From Pycnopodia helianthoides (Eukaryota; Echinodermata; Asteroidea; Forcipulatida; Asteriidae): a DNA stretch of 64,000 nucleotides. Position numbers and translations under genes: made by a program. A model generated the notes under the pieces. The model saw nothing but the letters and a program-made list of their open reading frames with translations. It was not told the DNA's origin and did not search any database. This document shows positions 1 through 12,533 of the stretch, piece after piece (the stretch's first letter is position 1; each line of letters opens with the position of its first letter). The stretch is taken from positions 6,125,001 to 6,189,000 of the forward strand of contig CM063250.1 in the NCBI GenBank assembly GCA_032158295.1. The letters run 5' to 3'.

Positions 1-140
1 GGGCCTGACCCATTTTGAATCAGGCTGACCGAAAACTAGGATTATAACTCAAACTCTGCGTCAGTTTGAGCCAATTTGTGGTCATTTGTACACATATCCG
101 GGTATTACTGACCCAATGGGTTAGACCCAACAGGCCCCAA
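1..140 (+). repeat. dispersed repeat S, copy 1 (cut by window edge)
   Basis: This stretch shares a series of landmarks, in the same order, with 38377-38520: a CCTGAYCCATTT start, a GCTGACCSGAAAACT-like block, and ACATATCCGGGT followed by ACTGACCCA. It is therefore one of two copies of an unnamed dispersed repeat; the left part is outside the window. In the second copy the same TGACCCAACCGGGT-like tail has expanded into a 20-bp tandem array. Confidence 0.55.
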
Positions 141-215
141 AGTGTTGTACAAATACATACGAGAATATATCAATGTATTTGGCGAAAAACACACCATCGT
201 ATTCTTAGAAGATGA

Positions 216-218
<3 letters not shown>

Positions 219-247
<29 letters not shown>
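219..247 (+). repeat. poly(A) run
   Basis: An uninterrupted run of about 29 A. It could be the tail of an old retroposon, but no recognisable body precedes it. Confidence 0.8.
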
Positions 248-248
<1 letters not shown>

Positions 249-1429
249 CAGAACGTAATTGTAGAGTTTCGAGTCAATATGCCAAGTTTTCACATTTTCA
301 TAATGCAATTATGACCAATTTATCATTAACGGAAATAGTCTGCAGATAAGTTGCCTTACTCAAACATGTTTGACCGACAAAAAAATCAAGTATTGCGATC
401 TGATTTTAATACCCGTGAACAATATATTTTTTTCAAACCGAAAGTGACATACACCTGCTGTCGACTAGTTTTTTGAAAATTTCTGATGACTCGAAAAAGA
501 AACTGTCGCTTTTTGTTCTTTTTAAATTAATCTGTAGCTAAGGTTTTCACTCTCAAAAATAGAGAGAAAAATGGATATAATATCATAACGTTGTTGTAAT
601 TATAGTATAATCCAAAATAAATATGACAACCTTACGCTTCTCAAATAAGGCATAAAATTTCCATAGAAATTTAACCACGTAACAAAATGTTTGCTATCCA
701 TGCTCAATTAGGAAGCGAGAATGTTGGCATGATAGCAAACATGCACCGGTGACTGCGTGCAGTTAAACCGAATGTTCCAACACTCTCAATAAATACATTC
801 ACAACGCAGATTTCTTACAGACTGTGTTTACAAAAGAGCCACAGAGCCTGGACTTCCTGCAGGCACGATTTGTACACAGCTCAAAGAAAATTGAGAAAAA
901 AATCAAATTTGATATTTTATGGGAATTGCTCTGCTTGTTTTGCTTTTTCTTTTTTGATGAAAGGGCCACATCTCAAAATTTGTTCAGCTGTTACTTTTAT
1001 AACTATTGAATTTATGTGGAAACTATGACACAATTAATGTGAAATGTTCCAACATGACCAGTGCAGTATCTTGCCTGCCAGAAAGGCCCTGGAATATACA
1101 AAGTCACTCTTTTTGTAAACAAAGGTTAAAATGGTCTATATCATTCCCAATGCTAATTAACGTTGTTGTTTTGTTAGTGGAAATTAGATTTTGGTAAACA
1201 AAAATTATAACATGCTTGGACCGTGTGTCCGAATGAAGTGACTTCTGTTAGGACTGCGACTTTGGCTGATGAAGAATAGGCCTTTACAGCGAACTAACCA
1301 TATCCACTGATTAAGCCGTAGCCATTAATTCGGACACGGCTTAATATGGATATCGAAGTAATGCCAATCTCTTCGTTTTCTGCAAGGAGTCACTTGCAGG
1401 CTTGCACGTTTAACCCTCGACGGCTGTTT
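248..1429. other. AT-rich gene-free DNA
   Basis: I see no gene, RNA or clear repeat. The short open frames here are of chance length and have low-complexity translations. Confidence 0.6.
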
Positions 1430-1850
1430 GGTGCTCTAATTGTTAACAATGTGAACTACGCCGATTTAATAGCCCTATCCGATTTGTAGGTTTTGTTGGT
1501 ATTAATGGGGCTTTCCCACAGGGCCAGAACTTTTTCCTGCCTCCCCCCACCCGGGCATTCAGGCCACAACTTGCCGCAAGAGTCGGCAATCTCTTTGTCA
1601 CCCCGCCGTCGTGGAATCGTGCCTTAATAGCCCGCGTCGCGCCCATGTAATTTTCACCGCGAGAGGCCGATGTGTTTACATCATTGCGCCGGGGCGGGTG
1701 CGCCGTTTACGACCGACTCGCGCGCCCCTGTCGTTTGGGCTAATTTCTGGACAAATAGACCCACTAGGAGGTCAGGCTCCGACGTCCTCTTTGAAGAAGT
1801 CGGAAGATTCTTGGGTTGTGCTTTGTGGGATTTTCTTTAAGTGAGCGGTT
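1430..1850. promoter_or_regulatory. GC-rich, CpG-dense patch
   Basis: The block from about 1530 to 1860 is much richer in G+C and CpG than its surroundings (for example around 1600-1640 and 1685-1735). Such patches can mark promoters or exons, but I find no conserved protein reading, no TATA box and no convincing splice pattern. It may equally be an old GC-rich repeat. From 1851 to 2295 I see nothing further. Confidence 0.25.
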
Positions 1851-2299
1851 CCGCCGACGTGAACGATTGAGGAATTATTATGGTTGGACAAAAAAATGTA
1901 TAAGGTGCGGTTTCGCGGTGTATAAATTGACTGATCGTGACATTTGATATGGGTTAGAAAATTGTGTAAGGTGTGGAAAGATCACAGTCATTGCAAGTTA
2001 CCTCTAGGAATACTTCCGGTAAGGTGTTGAAATGGAACAATGTTTTATAAGCACTTGCTGATTTGTTGAAAGAATTGCAACAAGGATCATGTTGTCTGGT
2101 CTGAATCACAGTATAACTATTCTATGGGATTTATAGTTAATAGAATTTAAGATTTGATAGTTTTCTCTTGATTAGATCATCAAGGAAAAGAAGGACCGCG
2201 AACGGTGTTGCTGACGACAGAGCGCACCTGGCCTTTCGTTGTACGTGTCGCACATCTATAGCAGTACGAATACTTGGCTGTATTGGTTCGTTGCGTTAA

Positions 2300-2681
2300 A
2301 GGCACAGTACACGTTTGCTAATGACTCTGAAAATGAATGGCAATAAAAACTTACTTGGTAAGAAGTACAGCAGCTTTGGGTAGTAAAATGAATTTTGAGA
2401 AACATTTAACTTCGAAGCACTACGGTTATGGAAATTACATCACTTTTTATTTCCCAAAATTTGAATCTGAGAAGTGTTTCTGTTGAAACGCTTCTTAGAC
2501 TGTGTATTCCTATGGGGAATTTTCTTCATGCGTAGAAATATTCGCACTGGTTTTTCGGTGTAATCTCAAAAACGCGACCACCTTTTGAAGTGAAATTTTC
2601 ACAGGTTAGTTTTGTTGTGTGTACCTACATTCAAGATTGACTCAATCAGTAGGCTCCAATTACTAAACGTGTACTGTGCCT
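2300..2681 (+). mobile_element. TTAA-flanked MITE, family D
   Basis: A 382-bp non-autonomous element with terminal inverted repeats starting AGGCACAGTACACGTTTG, flanked on both sides by TTAA (2296-2299 and 2682-2685). A central imperfect hairpin (around 2470-2510) lies between a GAGAAACATTT block and a TTTTCACAGGTTWGTT block, both also present in other families here. No coding capacity. TTAA target duplication is characteristic of the piggyBac superfamily; that assignment is inference. Confidence 0.85.
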
Positions 2682-2685
2682 TTAA

Positions 2686-3112
2686 AACTGTTGGGTTTTT
2701 TTTATTAAAGAAAAAGACGCAAGATCCTCAATGGGCTTTTTGATTGGAAGATAGTGTTGTGTGGTGCCAAACATCCTACCTTGCTATACCCTGCCTGACC
2801 TGTCATATTACAGAAAGCTTTAAATGATTGTGAAATCTTTAAATGACGCATGCTTATGATCCATTTCCCCACGTATCACACCCAATTAAATTACCAATAC
2901 ATTCACGGGCTTTTTTTTTTATTCACACATTAGAAAACTTACCATTATGACCCACTACTATCAAAGTTCAATGAGATGTTAATAATGAGAAGTACTTAGT
3001 TGTCGACAGCTTATGCTTTGAGATTTTTGTTAATTCTTTGTGTCAAGGGGGATCTTAAAGGGGCACTCTCGTCGTATGGTCATAGTCTGCTTGAGGCTGG
3101 ACATGGAAACGT
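2686..3112. other. intergenic, nothing recognised
   Basis: AT-rich DNA with no gene or repeat that I can support. Confidence 0.5.
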
Positions 3113-3165
3113 GAACTCTCACCCAGTTATTTTATCTCGCGCGCGTGTGCAGTAACTGGGTGAGA
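3113..3165. repeat. inverted repeat (hairpin)
   Basis: The arms CTCTCACCCAGTTA and TAACTGGGTGAGAG are perfect complements separated by about 25 nt that contain a GCGCGCG run. It directly abuts the odd left end of the family A element that follows, so it may be the end of another small element. Confidence 0.7.
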
Positions 3166-3169
3166 GTTC

Positions 3170-3568
3170 AGAATTGGTAAGAAAACATTATAGAATTGGT
3201 AAGAAAAAAACTTGCCAAATATACTTTTTGATCACAGATTTACATAAAACTTACACGGTCTAATGATGATGATAGTAGAAAACATCCCTTGAAATATTTC
3301 TGTCTGAAATGCCATATTTGATGAGAAATGAATAAACCAATTTTCCGATTGGAGTTTATCGCTCAGTGAGCGTTTTATTCATTTGTTGAATCTATATGAT
3401 TTCATGCAAAATGTGTAATCGGTTTTTCACTATTTTCTCGTGACCCAGATGGCCGATCGATCTCAAACTTCTACAGGTTTGTCAGTTGATGTATATGGTG
3501 GATTACATAAAGTGCTTCCACTGCCAGCAACTGTTTTGTTAGCAAAAAACCAATTCTGTAATGTTCCT
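3170..3568 (+). mobile_element. TTAA MITE, family A, copy A1
   Basis: Same sequence as the copies near 16133, 29234, 45095, 54711 and 61807. The right end is intact (inverted form of AGGAACATTACAGAATTGG, then TTAA at 3569-3572). The left end lacks the terminal AGGAACAT and instead carries a short duplication of the CAGAATTGGTAAGAAAA segment. Open frames inside it are not conserved as protein. Confidence 0.85.
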
Positions 3569-3572
3569 TTAA

Positions 3573-5275
3573 AGTCTGGCCACAGACTCGCTGTGATCAC
3601 GACGAAAGTACCCCCCTTTAAAGGGGTAAATCAGAATACTGTAGAAGGGTGAGAATTCATGCTCTACAAAAATCCCGACCGATTTGTTTATGAGTTTTAT
3701 TATAAACAAAAAAAACATAAATATTGTCATCTGTCAAAGAGCATTATTATCCCGAAAACTAAACGTCACTTCAATATTCGGCGTTTCGCAATCTTGGGCC
3801 ATAACTGTGTATAGCATGCCCAATTTGTGGCAGAGGGTGCCTCCCCCAAAAAACTCCCTTACCTCTTTTCCTCTTGTACAGAAGTACGACCCCTACAATC
3901 TTCTTAAGAATTCCTGGGGTTCCCAGAACATAGTGGACGCAATAAGAAGGGGGGGGTACTTTATGTCTCGGTCATTATATCGAGCACCCAAATGTACTGT
4001 GAATGGACAAAGTAAGGGCAGATGTTTTCCATTCCTTTTTTGATAATGTAAACTGTTTGCAGAACCGTCATGGATCATCACTATATTCAAGCCTATGCCT
4101 ATACACAAAGATGCTAGAATTCTGATTATTGCTGTCATTTAAAGCTCCATTGACATCCTCGATAAACAAATATGAACAAACATCAGTTGTGACCAATCTT
4201 TCTCTTGTTGGTGCGGGATGAAAAAAAACGAGAGGCAGGAGTTTGATGGATCGCCCTGCATGGCCGTCCGCCCACACGCTCAAGAAAAGAAAAAAAATAG
4301 TTATTGCGGAAGTTTGTACTTTCCTTTTTCTTTTCTTTTTTTCGTCAGATAATCAGACTTTGAAATACTCGAACAAAAGAGTCCTCAAAACATCGGCTGC
4401 GGGGGCGTTGTAGGGTAGACATATATTGAGGTTGACACGTTGGGTTCGCAGACGGCTGAACTTGGCTTGCAATATTATGAGACGGTATAAGACAATACAC
4501 GCATTCGTTATTATTAGACGCTCCTCTGTTTGAACGCCCATTTCGTTCCTTTTTTTTTTTTTTTTTTAAATAGCCCTAGCCAACTTTCAAAGCGTGTTTA
4601 ATTAAAACTCAGTCGACAGAGACTTCCTAAATAGGTTCAGTATTACTAATTGAAAGGCCCTGGACGGGGAAACACTTTCAAATATTACCACCTAATAATT
4701 AAGGGCTATACCGTACGGCCATTCACCGTAATCTTAATTAAAACGGTGAACCATCAAAGTCCACCTGAAGACGGCGTTTTACTCGGTCCACTCTTTCTTG
4801 GATCACGAGCATCGCTTCCTGTCCTCTAATTTTCTCCGGCCAATATATTGTCATTATAATGTAATGGTCCCGTTATGAACTTTGACCGTTTAAGTTAAAC
4901 TTTAGCGGAGGATCCTGCGACGGTGAATTCTGAGTCAATGATGAGAAATTGGGTTTTAATTTCACCCGGCTTGAGTGCTTTTTGACATGCCTGTAAGATC
5001 AAGACGTAACAAATTAGGCATGACAATCAAAGTGGCTTTCTGGTGAGAAATCGAACCACGATATGATTAACGGTTACACCCTACAACGATTAATCCCAAA
5101 ACACTTCAAGGAACTTTGAGGTGTACAATTATTCAAGACGTGTTAAAGTAAACTGAAGATAAAGGGGTTTATCTAAACAACAGTGACCATTATTATTCGG
5201 TTTGCGGTAACACCATGTGTACAAATATCTACTTGCTGTGTAGATTTGTTCTTTAGAGAACTGTCTTGCTATTTA
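3573..5275. other. intergenic, nothing recognised
   Basis: Two overlapping opposite-strand frames near 3684-4138 are not convincing. A short inverted repeat TTCACCGT/ACGGTGAA lies at about 4721-4749. Homopyrimidine runs occur at about 4310-4345 and 4550-4567. No gene can be supported. Confidence 0.5.
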
Positions 5276-5545
5276 TTCTACTACCGCGGAGTAGGTTATT
5301 CGGAATTCTGGAGACTTCTCAGTTCTGAAAAGAACTGTCCTGCTTATTAACTACTACCTGGGCGGGAGGTAGGAAATCGGCCTGGACTACTACTTTAGCT
5401 TTGTGGATCGGGGGGACTTCTCGTAATTAACTGCACTGCCGCGGAGTGAGTTCTTTTTGGTCTCAACGTTTCGACTAGCTTGCTCTAGTCATCGTCAGGA
5501 GACTGAAGAGTGTAAGACATGCTGGACTATTTATAAGGATTCAGA
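5276..5545 (-). mobile_element. Penelope-like retroelement terminal remnant (tentative)
   Basis: The segment TCAACGTTTCGACTAG followed by TAGTCATCGTCAGG, with a CTAG-containing stem between, is typical of terminal regions of Penelope-like elements as I remember them. On the minus strand it reads CTGACGA, a 6-bp stem GACTAG/CTAGTC, then GAAAC, which resembles a hammerhead ribozyme core with one extra U before stem II. Two CCGCGGAGT boxes (about 5285 and 5441) look like internal repeats. No reverse transcriptase is left. Confidence 0.35.
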
Positions 5546-5920
5546 GGTTTCAGTGTAGAGTCATTCACTGCTCTGATTGGTTCTTCTGAAAAGAGAACAC
5601 AAACCGAATATATACTGATACCTCACCATGCAATGCCTCAAAACCCATAAACAATGACCATTTATAATATTTTCTTTCAAATTCTTTTGTAAAAATGTGT
5701 AATTTTCTTGACAAAAGAGCAGTAACTTCCTAACCATTGACACTTAACTTCATAGACAAACTCTTCATAGACAAAATCTGTGGGCACTAACGTTTTCAAA
5801 GCTTAGTGAGTGGAACAACCTCCACACAATTATAGAATTATGGTAATTAGTCCCAATCAAGCTGCCATTACTGTTCCCAATATATGTTATACCAAGGGCA
5901 GAGCAAACCAAAGGGTGAAC
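5546..5920. other. intergenic, nothing recognised
   Basis: No supported feature between the Penelope-like remnant and the family B fragment. Confidence 0.5.
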
Positions 5921-6209
5921 CTCACTTGGTGTATCCCAACACATGCATAATACAACTCACCTATGGAAATGTGGGCTCAATCGGTCATCGAAGTTGCAAG
6001 GAAATAATGAAAGAAAAAACACCCATGTTGCATAGAAATTGTGTGCTTCCAAAATGCCTGAGAAAGGCTTCATGCCTAAAGCCTTTCTCAGATTAGAATA
6101 TTTCTCACAATGTTTTATACTATCAGCAGCTCTCAGGTGCACCTTACCAAGTAAGTTTTTATGGTAATATATAATTATGTGCAGTCATAACCAAAAGTAC
6201 CCACTGCCT
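5921..6209 (+). mobile_element. TTAA MITE, family B, 5'-truncated copy B1
   Basis: Begins inside the family at the ACTTGGTGTATCCCAAC block and runs to an intact right end (inverted AGGCAGTGG-type end) followed by TTAA at 6210-6213. The central hairpin is the GAGAAAGGCTT/AAGCCTTTCTC type, as in the copy at 36571, not the GAGGTCTCGAAATC type seen at 22461. Confidence 0.8.
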
Positions 6210-6213
6210 TTAA

Positions 6214-8305
6214 AATACATAAACTGCCATGCAGTAGGGTCGTTATATGAGCATTTTAGAAGTGTGTGTGGCTATACAACGATGAAACTTCATAAAAACA
6301 CGTCTTATCCAATCGCAATCAAACGGTTAAAACCTGACTAGGCATTTCGGAGATGTTAAAATATAGTTGATTCTGACATTATCATCAGCAAAGCATATTT
6401 CGATCAACTGATAAGGTTAATATTAGATTATAGTTCATAAAAGGCACGGAGATGGAAATGAAAAGCACGTGTTCATTTAAAACAAGCCTCACCCAAAGCC
6501 CAGAAAAACAATCAACAGGAGTGACTGGCACTTGTCTACAAATAATTCTTTTATAGACCCCTCAACCATGACAGTGACACTACACCTCGCCAACCAACTC
6601 ATCTTAACAACAAACATTTAAATGATTAATAAATTGTTACATAATTGGTCCTATAATTAATAATATTCATTATAAACCTCGAACTTCTGCGGATAATGTT
6701 TGATAAAAACACAAAATGTGTCAATGTCATATGGGTATTCCAACAAATTGATTTAAAATGCCTAATAATTACTTTGTCTGTTGAAAATGTTCTTGTTTAT
6801 TGAGATTCGACTATTTGAGAATATTGTTTAATGCTTATGGAACTACACAGTTACGGAGTCCTGCTGTAGAAACAGATGCATTAGCTGTGCATGATTGAGG
6901 AATACATGCACGCAGATTCTGTATTTGAAAAAAATCATATTCGTTGAAGAGGCAGGCATCAGTCAAACTGCTATTTTGTTTCTGCTCTTGAGACGGGAAA
7001 TCTCCCGAAGTCATACACTCATTCAGAGGCCATTGAACCTGTTGATTGTTCTGGAAATAATAAGACGTCTTATGAGACATTGTCAAGGGACAACCCACTC
7101 AATCGCCTTCTTTAATCCAAGAACTTTTAGGGTGCGAATTATCAACAATGTTCCAGGAGCTCTATAATGAAACTGAAAGTCTGTGTCAAAACAATTACTT
7201 CGATTTCTTCACAACTCAATAGTTCTGTAGGCTTAATCTGATTTATATAAGCTTTTTATGTGTTGTTGTGTTTGTGTTATGTCCTAAAAATCTTTATATC
7301 TTAATGTAACTTTTGGCTACACCTGCATCCATTTTAAATCCCAAATCAAAACACTTGCCAACCTGGGAAATTGAAGCAAGCGTGCAAACAGTCTGCGGTG
7401 GATTGTGGAATCATTATAGCAACAGTATTATGGTCTTGAAACAAGACTAAACTGCCTTTAAAAGGGAGTGGCAACCGCTCCCCGTTATGCTGCCCTCGTG
7501 AAGCATAAACTGTGACAGCTATAATCCGCATATTCCGATAAAGGGGATTCCGTCATATTACGCGGTGACAAACTCAAGAGGGTTTTTTCGCTGTATAATG
7601 CCCGAATTGTTGACTTTTATGTTTTTGCCGTTCGGGGGTTAAGTGTATGGCTTCAATTTGAGTTTAGGAAGGGTGAAGGGTGGCATACTGAAATAATTAT
7701 GGATTTATTTTGAGCCGAGCGGCATCACTGAGAGTGAGATGGAAAACAGGCCAAAATCTACTCCAAAGTTCGATGGAATTAGAACAATGCAACAATGCCA
7801 CTCGGTTGGACTTTATTGTGAATTATGGTATTGCACAATTAAGAGGACCAATTAATTTTTATATTTTTATTGTATTCTGTGTTGTTTTTACAAAACAACC
7901 ACACCCTTATGTTTCGCCTTTATTCTATTACATTTTATTGTTTTTGCACTAATTGTGTTATTGTTCTGGTTGCCAGATGTTGTGTATATGTAAAATAGCA
8001 ACGTGGGGTAACATCCGCCCAGCAGTCTAAACAAGCAGGAAACTTCATTAACGGTAGTATTAATTAGACTTCTTGTTGTTAATTAACATTGTTTTGTTCC
8101 TGACTGAGAGGGTCATTCTTAAGACTGTTACTCGTCCATTACAATTGTTAATCACCTTTGTCTATTTTCCCTTGTGTTTTCACTTCATCCATTCTAGTAA
8201 TAATTAAGTTACATTCTATTATCATCGGTTCAAAACAATTGATACGAATTTATAATAAAAGAGAGAAATTGTTGTTTTTTGTTTTTTTGTTTTGGGGTTT
8301 TTTTT
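6214..8305. other. intergenic, nothing recognised
   Basis: AT-rich. Overlapping frames at 6835-7167 show no family resemblance. I see no repeat or gene that I can support. Confidence 0.5.
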
Positions 8306-8470
8306 TCACTTGGTGTATCCCAACTCATGCATAAAATAACGCACCTGTGAAAATGTGGGCTCAATTTGGTCATCGAAGTTGCAAGAAAATAACGAAAGAA
8401 AAAAAAACCTTGTTGCATAGAATTGAATTGTGTGCTTTCAAATTGCCTGAGAAAGGCTTCATAGCTGATA
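8306..8470 (+). mobile_element. family B MITE fragment B2
   Basis: About 165 bp match the internal part of family B (ACTTGGTGTATCCCAAC through TGCCTGAGAAAGGCTTCAT). Both ends are missing, so this is an old fragment. It is preceded by a T-rich run. Confidence 0.75.
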
Positions 8471-10237
8471 CTGAGTAAGGAATATGACATTGTTATCTGT
8501 CATCCATCAGTTACTTTAGAATAAAAACGATTGCCGATTTCTCCCTGATTCAGTTGAACCTATCACTATCAGCTGCTAGCCAAAACATCAAAACGTTATG
8601 AGTAATACATTTGTTCACTTAGCAACACTCGTCACACACAAGTCAGAATAATCAATTCATTTTACACTAACCACGCACCGTTGGTGCTCACAGTCCTTCG
8701 CGGTAGAAAAAAACCAACAGATTTTGGCACCTTGGATAGGAATCTAACCCACGACCTTCCATGGACGTTGTAAGTGCAAGACCACTGAGCTTACACGAGG
8801 CTGTGTTTAACACCTAAATAAATCAACCTTGATGATGATTACTCAAGTGCACATGAAACTTTAGTTGACTGTGGTCAAATATCAAGAGGACTACGTGATA
8901 CACAGAGATGACTTAAACAACAAAACGAATTCCTTACCAGGGTGAACACCTTGAAAACGTCTTGAAAATGTTTCTTTGTTTTCCCCCAAACAAGACCGGG
9001 CAAATCTATCCTTGAGGAAGCTAGATCTCGGCTCACGCAAGCTCCTATAGCAGTGAGAAGGCTCCTTAGTCTAACTAGCTCCTTAATGTCCAAGTCTTAA
9101 GAAACTGAGTTCAGCATCTGATGCAAAGAGATTCTCTGCCGTCTGTCAGGAGCTAATGGAGACCTCTATAAGATCACGAACTCACGATGACCAGAGGCTG
9201 ATTGGAACAAGAAGGAAGCTACCCACTTTCTTTTATACATGCATTCGAAAAGTTTCCGCTGGACTTTTATGGATTATTTTTAACTTCTCGGGGAGAAGGA
9301 CGCCCTCTTTGGTGACGATGACAGTCGCAGTGGCCCACTCGGACCACCAAGCGATCACAGGCCACTATTATTAAGATGCATGGTAAGCAGAACATTGCAG
9401 AATATATATGTGCCATTATCTCAAACGCATATTTCAATCAGTCAAGCTGAATTTTTTGAACACAGTTCCCGTTTCCAATAGGCCGTTGTGCTAATGCTAA
9501 ATCAACAAAGGTCAGTTTGATGCATTCGATATTGACTGGCGAAGAAGATTGATGTGTCAAATTTAGCTACCAAAAAGCTAAGTGGGGAACTGAGGGAGAT
9601 GCTGAAATGTTGATGTATTGGGGTGGAGTGCTTATCTGGGCACTGGATCTTAAAATATAATGAAAGAGTATTTTTATAAGGCCTTTCAAATCTGGCGTTT
9701 AGCTTTTGTGCTGTTTGTCAAATGTTGAGAATTTAGTCCAAGAGTTTTGTGACAGGCGGCCCTCACCGACGTAATGTAGACATTCTCTTGATCCAATCAT
9801 CAGTTAGAAACACAAATCCACCAATTGAACGCTGACACCTTTGATGTTCTAAAGATTGACGTACGGTAATATTTAGATTAGAAGAGTGGACGCACTCAGA
9901 CTCAATCTACAAGTGTGGATGCCAGGATACCAGACTAATTAGTCGCGATTGCTGAGCATTATACAGCCCATCAGGACTGCTGTACGTGTTACGCCAATTG
10001 TGTCCCCCCGAACAAACAAACAATGATATCGTCAGAGGTTGTCTCCAGGCACCTCTGAAGCGTCCTGTTATGTCCATCAGTCAATGTGCGGAGCTTCATT
10101 TAATGCAGAACAAATAAGTATAGCATTTAATTTTCAAGGCTTATTTATTGTGGACTCAAATGCGTTTGATCTCTTCGCTGTTGTTTTATAACTTCATGAA
10201 AACGGCAACAAGGAGTCCTTAGCGTTGAAACCACTGT
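8471..10237. other. intergenic with a tRNA-like scrap
   Basis: No gene is supported. Near 8735-8806 the minus strand has a weak tRNA-like layout around AATCTAACCCACGACC, probably a SINE relic. A CGCCCTC box is at 9301-9307. Confidence 0.4.
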
Positions 10238-10315
10238 ATTTTCAACTTGCCTTGTCCCTAAATAGGACCTAAATCCATCATTTGGGGGTGTGTCTCCACA
10301 ATAATGTTCAGATTA
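10238..10315 (+). repeat. 78-bp direct repeat, left copy
   Basis: About 78 bp starting ATTTTCAACTTG and ending near TAATGTTCAGATTA recur at 10819-10896 with few differences (for example AGGACC versus AGGGCC, GGGGGTG versus GGCGGTT). They flank about 500 bp without coding sequence. Either a local duplication or short terminal repeats of a small retroelement could explain this. Confidence 0.75.
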
Positions 10316-10818
10316 CAAATATAAGATAAATCTTTGAAGAGAGTTGATAGGGTGGAATGGAATTACCCACTTATTTTGGAATTCAAAGGCATCTAAAGTG
10401 AAAAGTAAGAATAGTTGTATATAATAGGCCAATATGCCTATTTATTATGGACCGAAATATTCATGGTTTGAATTGTCACAATCTATCGTCTACAGATAAA
10501 GTGAACTTTGCAACTAGCAATACCTGTGACACATCAGTGCTGATTACCAATGTCACTTTCTTATATGGTTGATGTCATGAAGTGAAAGCAATGTACTCAA
10601 CCCCTACCCTCCCCCCCCCCACAACATCAAGTAACTGTAAAGCGATAATTCGATCAATTTGAATGAATGTTGACAAGATGACGTGTTTTTCCATTACAAA
10701 ATGATTAGGACAAACACACGAACAGACCCATCGGCGCTACTTCAAATAGACGACTTAAGACAGTCTCTATATTAATTGAGATCAGAGTGTAGCGAGTGTG
10801 CAATCTTGTAAATGGCCC
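10316..10818. other. spacer between the 78-bp direct repeats
   Basis: Non-coding. It includes a C-run near 10610-10620 and no recognisable primer-binding site next to the left repeat. Confidence 0.4.
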
Positions 10819-10896
10819 ATTTTCAACTTGTCTTGTCCCTAAATAGGGCCTAAATCTATCATTTGGCGGTTTGTCTCCACAATAATGTTCAGATTA
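10819..10896 (+). repeat. 78-bp direct repeat, right copy
   Basis: Partner of the copy at 10238-10315, same orientation, about 90 percent identical by eye, start-to-start distance 581 bp. Confidence 0.75.
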
Positions 10897-12533
10897 TAAG
10901 TTAGGTTCATGTTTACGGGTATAGAGAGGTTAGTGGGGCATACAGGGGGCGGGCATGGGCTTGTCACCCCACTAAATTGTTACCTTAAACTGTACGTTTT
11001 TCAAATTTCATAAAAATACGTGTTTATTTGTTTCTAGCATTTTTTTGACACACGCACGCTTCATAATTAAAACAAATTTTTGATTCAGAATCTTCTGTAA
11101 AAAATATATATATAAATAAATTTAAAAAACAGCTATGCTTTTGTGATGATTTCGTCACGATTATTGTGTATCATGTTCATTGTAATTTGTTTGCTTTCAG
11201 CTATTAAGGTGAAGTCACCACGTGGCATTATGGGTAATTGTCAAAGACCAGTATCTGCACGGTGGTATAAGTTGAAGCTCATTTTGGTCCTCGGAGACAA
11301 GAAAATAGTGAACTATCCCATTGTGTTTCAATTGCTCTCAATTGGGTTTTTGGACTCATGAGATCAAAACTAATTGTTTTACTCATTTCTCAAAAACAAT
11401 AACATTTCAAGTAAAACAAATTCAAGGGAAGTTTTCCACCATGACGATCTTTGGTACTAAGTTATGTGCCAATCTGTGCGCATTTATATGTTCAGTCTTA
11501 CCATTTATATTTTCAGTCGTACCAATTTTGTGCACACCATAAAGAACACTTTGTCTGAAGCTTTGGCACCCAGATTAATTTGCAAATTCTTCATCATAAA
11601 AAAAATTACAGTAAGTCTGCGTTTCAAAATATAATTGTCCCATGTAGGCCCTACCTATCCATCACTGTCAAGTCAATAGTGGCTTTTAAAAATAGCACTG
11701 CGAATTATTATTTTTTTTTTACATTTTCCCTTTTGTTTCTCTTTTTATCTCCACTAATTCGAAATCTGACTTTCACTTTGGAAAGAAAATGACCTCACCC
11801 GAGCATAACAGAATGAAAGCAAAATAAATGTACACATTACTTTTAGAGGAAATACAAAAAATACTGCAACAAGTATTTTCAAAAGTACAATCAACTCAAC
11901 TGTCAGCCTTAGCTAAAGCTATATTGAGCAATCGGCAGCGTCTAAACCATTATCCCACGAAAAAGCAAAAAAACAACAAAGTCAAACACCGACAGACAGT
12001 CAGACATCAGAAGAAAAAAACGTCCCACCAACTGCTATCCACTTTAAGAACAACAAACAACTGCGGTTCTTGCCACGGGTATGACACAAACAGACAAAAT
12101 AGAATAACGCGATTTTTTTTGATTTTCTTTTTGACAAACAAGACTACAAGCTGTGAAGTCAATTTTACCGTAATTTACCCTTAAGTGTACCGGCATTTTT
12201 TTTATAGGGCTAGCCAGGGCCCTCGGCTACTGTCGTGTGGTTGATAATGCTTAGGTTGCTCCGATCTTCACTTTTTTGCAAATCGATAATTATTACCCGC
12301 TTTATTCGCCGCGGGCAGCCACCTGCCAATCAAAATTACCGCGGATAAGATCCCTAATATGATTGCTCATGAAATAGCCGTCTAAAACTTTAGACCAATA
12401 GGCTAGATGATGTGTCGCTGGTGATACGGTAGCAATCACATTGGGATTTAAATCATCACCAGGTTTGTTATTCATTACATTGTGTCATCAACAGAGTTAC
12501 AAAGTAAAACCATTGTTTGTGCATTTTCTTTAA
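10897..12533. other. intergenic, mostly unrecognised
   Basis: A short piece at about 11227-11257 (GGTAATTGTCAAAGACCAGT) matches the subterminal part of family B. The lysine- and glutamine-rich frame near 11828-12184 is low complexity and not convincing as a gene. Confidence 0.45.

Noticed and set aside
1443..1844. Two opposite-strand frames in the GC-rich patch
   Set aside because: Scarcity of stops is expected in GC-rich DNA. Translations are Arg/Pro-rich with no pattern.
8735..8806. tRNA-like segment on the minus strand
   Set aside because: Acceptor and D-arm pairing fail; treated as a decayed tRNA-derived repeat.
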